In this document: positions 6,500 to 9,361 of the stretch, one piece after another
How positions within the stretch are numbered: position 1 is the first letter of the stretch
Layout: the number at the start of each line of letters is the position of its first letter
Assembly (NCBI GenBank): GCA_022717655.1
Contig: JAIIAN010000116.1
Location: 1 to 9,361, forward strand
From: Bacillota bacterium
GTDB lineage: Bacteria > Bacillota > Clostridia > Lachnospirales > Lachnospiraceae
Direction of reading: 5' to 3'
Length of the DNA: 9,361 nt
The notes under the pieces: generated by a model
Database searches by the model: none
Seen by the model: only the letters and a program-made list of their open reading frames with translations
Told to the model about the DNA's origin: nothing
Position numbers and translations under genes: made by a program

Positions 6500-8368
6500 T
6501 TAGCTTACACTGATTGCATCAAATACACAGTTTTCCATACAAGTACCACATTTAATACATTTAATCTGGTCAATGATATGCGGTTCTTTCTTTTCTCCAG
6601 TAATTGCGCTAACTGGACAATTACGTGCACATTTTGTACATCCCTTACATTTTTCAGGGTCAATCGTATAAACTTTCATTACCTCACAAACATGAGCACG
6701 GCATTTTCCTTCTACGATATGCTCTTCATATTCGTCACGGAAATTCTGCAGTGTACTGATAACCGGAAGCGGTGCACTCTTACCAAGTCCACAAAGGGAA
6801 CGAGACTGAATAAATTTCGCCGTTTCCTCCAGTTTGTCCAAGTCTTTCATTTCACCTTTACCACCTGTAATTTTCTCAAGCAGTTCAAGCATACGTTTTG
6901 TTCCGATTCGACATGGTCCGCATTTTCCACAGGATTCTCTCTGTGTAAATCCCATAAAGAATTTTGCCACATCTACCATACAGGTGTTCTCATCCATAAC
7001 AACCAGACCACCGGAACCGATAATCGCATTAAATTTCTTAACTGAGTCAAAATCAAGCGGTTCATCCAAATGTTTTTCTACCAGACATCCACCAGATGGT
7101 CCGCCAATCTGAACAGCCTTAAATGCAGCTCCTTTTTTAATACCGCCACCAATATCATAAATAATCTGACGAAGCGTTGTTCCCATCGGAACTTCAATCA
7201 GACCTGTATTTTCAATTGCTCCGGTTAAAGAAAATGTCTTTGTTCCTGAACTGCCTTCTGTTCCAATCGAACGGTACCAATCTGAACCATCTAAAATGAT
7301 TCTGGCTACATTTGCATAAGTTTCAACGTTATTTAAAACGGTTGGTTTTTCCCAAAGACCTTTTTCTACGGTACGAGGTGGTTTTACACGAGGCATTCCT
7401 CGTTTCCCCTCAATTGATGCTGTCAGGGCAGAACCTTCGCCGCAAACAAACGCTCCTGCTCCACGGTTGATATGTAAATGGAAATTCACACCTGAACCTA
7501 AGATGTTATCTCCTAAAAGACCATATTCTTCTGCCTGAGCGATTGCCAGTTTTAATCTGGCAACAGAAAGCGGATATTCCGCACGCACATAAATATAACC
7601 ATCATGAGCGCCAACCGCATAAGCAGCGATAATCATACCTTCCATTAATTTATAAGGGTCACCTTCCATAACAGATCCATCCATAAATGCTCCAGGGTCA
7701 CCCTCATCACCATTACAAACAACATATTTTACATCGGATTCAATTCGTGCCACCTGACTCCATTTTTTACCCATCGGGAAACCGGCACCGCCTCGACCAC
7801 GGATTCCGGATTTTGTAATCTCATCAATAACTTCTTCCGGTGTCATCTCAAAAAATGCTTTTACAACTGCCTGGAAACCACCAGCGGCAATGTACTCATC
7901 AATGGATTCCGCATCAATATTTCCACAATGCTCTAATACAATTCTGGTCTGCTGATTTAAAAACGGAATGTCTTCCGGATGTTCACATGGTTTTTCTTCA
8001 TGTTTATAAAACAGCCGTTCAATCGGTTCGCCTTTTAAGACGGTTTTTTCTACAATTTCTTTACAGTCATCAATCTGAACGTGTACATACTGTAAATGCT
8101 GTGGTTCAATACGAACTAACGGTCCTAATTCGCAAAGTCCCTGACAGCCTGTTTTTACTGTACCAATATGCGGTACATCTTTCTGCATGCTGACTTCTAC
8201 CTGGTCTAACCCCTCACAGAGTTTTACCATTTCATCATAGATTTTCTGTGAACCAGAAGCCACACATCCAGTTCCTGAACAGACAAGAATACGACAGGTA
8301 TAAGAATCAATCTTTTCCTGAGCTTCTTTTTGTTTGTTCAACAGGTCTTCTTTGCTTGCAATACTCAT
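6500..8368 (-). CDS. nuoF: NADH-binding flavoprotein subunit, NuoF/HydB-like, with extra iron-sulfur domains
   Basis: This 622-residue subunit is longer than Complex I NuoF (about 440) and has the HydB/HylB layout. It starts with a thioredoxin-like [2Fe-2S] domain (Cys30, 35, 75, 79). The FMN and NADH core follows, with GIRGRGGAGFPMGKKW (188-203), NGDEGDPGAFMDG (219-231) and GAGAFVCGEGSAL (303-315), then an SLBB region. The NuoF [4Fe-4S] site is SCGKCGPC (Cys480, 483, 486) plus Cys526. A Cys/His-rich link (His550, Cys556, His559, Cys561) may bind zinc. A two-cluster ferredoxin ends the protein (Cys574, 577, 580, 584; Cys604, 607, 610, 614). It would pass electrons between NAD(H) and the formate dehydrogenase subunit. 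This architecture occurs in electron-bifurcating hydrogenases and formate dehydrogenases, so ferredoxin coupling is possible. The gene overlaps nuoE by ATGA, suggesting coupled translation. Confidence 0.95.
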   Translation of the reverse strand: MSIASKEDLLNKQKEAQEKIDSYTCRILVCSGTGCVASGSQKIYDEMVKLCEGLDQVEVSMQKDVPHIGTVKTGCQGLCELGPLVRIEPQHLQYVHVQIDDCKEIVEKTVLKGEPIERLFYKHEEKPCEHPEDIPFLNQQTRIVLEHCGNIDAESIDEYIAAGGFQAVVKAFFEMTPEEVIDEITKSGIRGRGGAGFPMGKKWSQVARIESDVKYVVCNGDEGDPGAFMDGSVMEGDPYKLMEGMIIAAYAVGAHDGYIYVRAEYPLSVARLKLAIAQAEEYGLLGDNILGSGVNFHLHINRGAGAFVCGEGSALTASIEGKRGMPRVKPPRTVEKGLWEKPTVLNNVETYANVARIILDGSDWYRSIGTEGSSGTKTFSLTGAIENTGLIEVPMGTTLRQIIYDIGGGIKKGAAFKAVQIGGPSGGCLVEKHLDEPLDFDSVKKFNAIIGSGGLVVMDENTCMVDVAKFFMGFTQRESCGKCGPCRIGTKRMLELLEKITGGKGEMKDLDKLEETAKFIQSRSLCGLGKSAPLPVISTLQNFRDEYEEHIVEGKCRAHVCEVMKVYTIDPEKCKGCTKCARNCPVSAITGEKKEPHIIDQIKCIKCGTCMENCVFDAISVS

Positions 8369-8847
8369 GCCTGATTCCCCCCTCTTAATTCTCTGATTAA
8401 TTTGACTGCCTTATCCGGTGTCATCTTCGGATGAACATCTTCATTTACCATCATGGTTGGTGCTAATCCGCATGCACCAAGACAAGATACGGTCTCTACG
8501 GTAAACATCATGTCCTCTGTGGTACATTTTTTCCCCTCTAATCCCAGTTCTTTTACAATTGCATCTTTTACCGGCTGAGATTTTCTAACATGACAGGCTG
8601 TACCGTCACACACCTTAATGACATATTTTCCTTTTGCATCAAAAGAGAAGTTTTCGTAGAAAGTCGCTACACTGTAGGCTCTTGAACGAGTAACTCCGAT
8701 TTCATCTGCCACATAATTTAACAGTTCTCCTGGCAGATAACGGTACTCTGCCTGAATATCCTGCATAATCGGAATCAGTGAGGCTGGTTTACGACCATAC
8801 TGCTCAATAATCGCATCCGCCTTTTCATAGTATGATTGGTCTAACAT
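8365..8847 (-). CDS. nuoE: NuoE-like [2Fe-2S] thioredoxin-fold subunit (HydC/HylA type)
   Basis: A 160-residue subunit, normal for the NuoE family. An N-terminal helical region (about 1-70, with PASLIPIMQDIQ and RSRAYSVATFYENF) precedes a thioredoxin-like [2Fe-2S] domain with ligands Cys80 and Cys85 (CDGTAC) and Cys122 and Cys126 (CLGAC). In Complex I and in HydABC-type enzymes this subunit sits beside the NADH-binding flavoprotein and carries a low-potential cluster. It is the first gene of the formate dehydrogenase operon. AGGAGG lies 7 nt before the ATG. Its TGA stop overlaps the ATG of the next gene (ATGA). No separate Complex I genes are present, so it belongs to the soluble formate dehydrogenase complex. 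Confidence 0.95.
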   Translation of the reverse strand: MLDQSYYEKADAIIEQYGRKPASLIPIMQDIQAEYRYLPGELLNYVADEIGVTRSRAYSVATFYENFSFDAKGKYVIKVCDGTACHVRKSQPVKDAIVKELGLEGKKCTTEDMMFTVETVSCLGACGLAPTMMVNEDVHPKMTPDKAVKLIRELRGGNQA

Positions 8848-8854
8848 TCCATTT

Positions 8855-8860
8855 CCTCCT
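8855..8860 (-). promoter_or_regulatory. Shine-Dalgarno of nuoE
   Basis: A perfect AGGAGG on the minus strand, 7 nt before the ATG at 8847. It selects this start; the ATG 5 nt upstream (8850-8852) is out of frame. Confidence 0.7.
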
Positions 8861-8916
8861 TTATGAGTTTATATATCTTCACAATATTACATTTTTTTGC
8901 TCCCGCATCTGTATTT

Positions 8917-8945
8917 ATTATACCGTATTATTTTTTATAGAGCAA
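8917..8945 (-). promoter_or_regulatory. Promoter of the formate dehydrogenase operon
   Basis: A perfect -10 TATAAT (8917-8922) is preceded by a 17-nt spacer and a weak -35 TTGCTC (8940-8945). The start would be near 8910, giving a leader of about 62 nt. A weak -35 with a perfect -10 fits a promoter helped by an activator, but no activator site is proven. TTTTTGTA motifs lie upstream at 8951-8958 and 8993-9000. Confidence 0.65.
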
Positions 8946-9055
8946 GAGTATTTTTGTATATTTTGCCAGTTTTTCTTTATTTTTTATCCGATTTTTTGTA
9001 TCATTTTTCAAAACAACTCGATAAGAATTAACTAACTCATATTTAAAGTCCAACC

Positions 9056-9112
9056 AAAAAGGAAGAAAATACTCCAGTCCCTTTTAAGAACTGGAGTATT
9101 TTCTTCCTTTTT
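9056..9112 (-). terminator. 23-bp perfect inverted repeat, terminator of the GGDEF gene
   Basis: Arms 9056-9078 and 9090-9112 are perfect 23-bp complements with an 11-nt loop. On the minus strand the 3' arm ends in five T. The hairpin starts inside the coding sequence of the upstream gene, whose TAA stop (9084-9086) lies in the loop. The stem is symmetric with T-runs at both ends, so it could act in both directions. It separates the GGDEF gene from the formate dehydrogenase promoter. Confidence 0.8.
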
Positions 9113-9361
9113 TCTGTTTCTTCTGCCGATATAATTCATTATCTGCCAGCTTGACCAAATCCGGAATGATCCGAATCTCCGGAGTCAATTTTGCACAGCC
9201 CATACACATCTCTATTTCATAAGGCTTTTGTGAATTTTGATTGGATTCTTTTAAATCATCATAAATACGTTTCTTTAATTTTTTTACTTCAAGTTCTGTC
9301 ATTTCCCCTGCGATACAAAACTCGTCTCCACCAAATCTTGCCAGGATTCCCTGATAAGAGG
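9084..9361 (-). CDS. GGDEF-domain protein (diguanylate cyclase type), C-terminal part, cut by window edge
   Basis: The open frame runs past the right edge; about 92 codons are visible. An ATG at 9302 is internal, because the frame upstream of it reads SYQGILARFGGDEFCIAGE, which contains the intact GGDEF signature. The later part has YEIEMCMGCAKL and PDLVKLADNELYRQKK, matching the end of GGDEF domains (ADxxLYxxK). Such proteins make cyclic di-GMP from two GTP. The intact motif suggests activity, though CMG replaces the usual SIG-like strand and the domain's upstream part and any sensor region are not visible. The last codons and the stop lie in the terminator hairpin. It is a separate transcription unit, and no functional link to the formate dehydrogenase genes is implied. 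Confidence 0.85.
   Translation of the reverse strand, partial: SYQGILARFGGDEFCIAGEMTELEVKKLKKRIYDDLKESNQNSQKPYEIEMCMGCAKLTPEIRIIPDLVKLADNELYRQKKQKKGRKYSSS

Noticed and set aside
6458..7045. 195-codon open frame on the plus strand
   Set aside because: It lies antisense inside the clearly coding NuoF-like gene, has a low-complexity F/T/S-rich product and no good ribosome binding site. The other plus-strand frames in this window are similar shadows.
3754..8847. [FeFe]-hydrogenase or Complex I operon
   Set aside because: The third gene has the RVCHSAS and RGQNNVQG formate dehydrogenase motifs and no H-cluster motifs, and no membrane subunits of Complex I are present.
9084..9302. A separate 72-residue gene starting at 9302
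   Set aside because: The frame continues upstream of that ATG through an intact GGDEF motif to the window edge, so the ATG is internal.

Overview
This window reads as an AT-rich Bacillota chromosome segment, most likely from an anaerobic gut-type clostridium of the Lachnospiraceae. The evidence is the strong AGGAGG-type ribosome binding sites, the low G+C, and a cytosolic NAD-linked, Cys-type formate dehydrogenase. The short regulator with only the ModE DNA-binding domain and the MoeA-like protein with a cysteine tail point the same way. The genus is not identifiable from sequence alone. All genes lie on the minus strand, so transcription runs from high to low coordinates.

Right edge (about 9056-9361): the 3' end of a GGDEF-domain (diguanylate cyclase type) gene enters from outside the window. 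It ends inside a perfect 23-bp inverted repeat that looks like its terminator. The 8848-9083 gap holds that terminator and a promoter (perfect TATAAT) for the next operon.

Right and centre (8847-3754): a three-gene operon, nuoE-like, nuoF/hydB-like and formate dehydrogenase alpha. The first two genes overlap by ATGA and the third follows after 40 nt. Together they encode a soluble complex that would link formate and CO2 to NAD(H). The NuoF-like subunit has the extra N- and C-terminal iron-sulfur domains typical of HydB/HylB, so ferredoxin may also take part by electron bifurcation. The operon ends in a hairpin terminator at 3650-3699.

Left half (3524-184): a second transcription unit with its own promoter at 3582-3610. 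It encodes a MoeA-like molybdopterin-binding protein with a Cys cluster, MoeA, MobB, and a short ModE-type regulator. These proteins insert molybdenum (or tungsten) into molybdopterin, help make the guanine dinucleotide form of the cofactor, and probably control the genes by metal supply. The window therefore pairs a molybdoenzyme with part of its cofactor-maturation pathway. The genes moaA, moaC, mobA, fdhD and modABC are not here and must lie elsewhere.

Left edge (1-183): no gene. It holds a compact set of nested inverted repeats (about 41-157), richer in G+C than its surroundings, that can fold into a four-way-junction structure. It may be a dispersed intergenic repeat or a transcript-end structure. 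No gap in the window exceeds 300 bases. I saw no tRNA, rRNA, CRISPR array or transposase.
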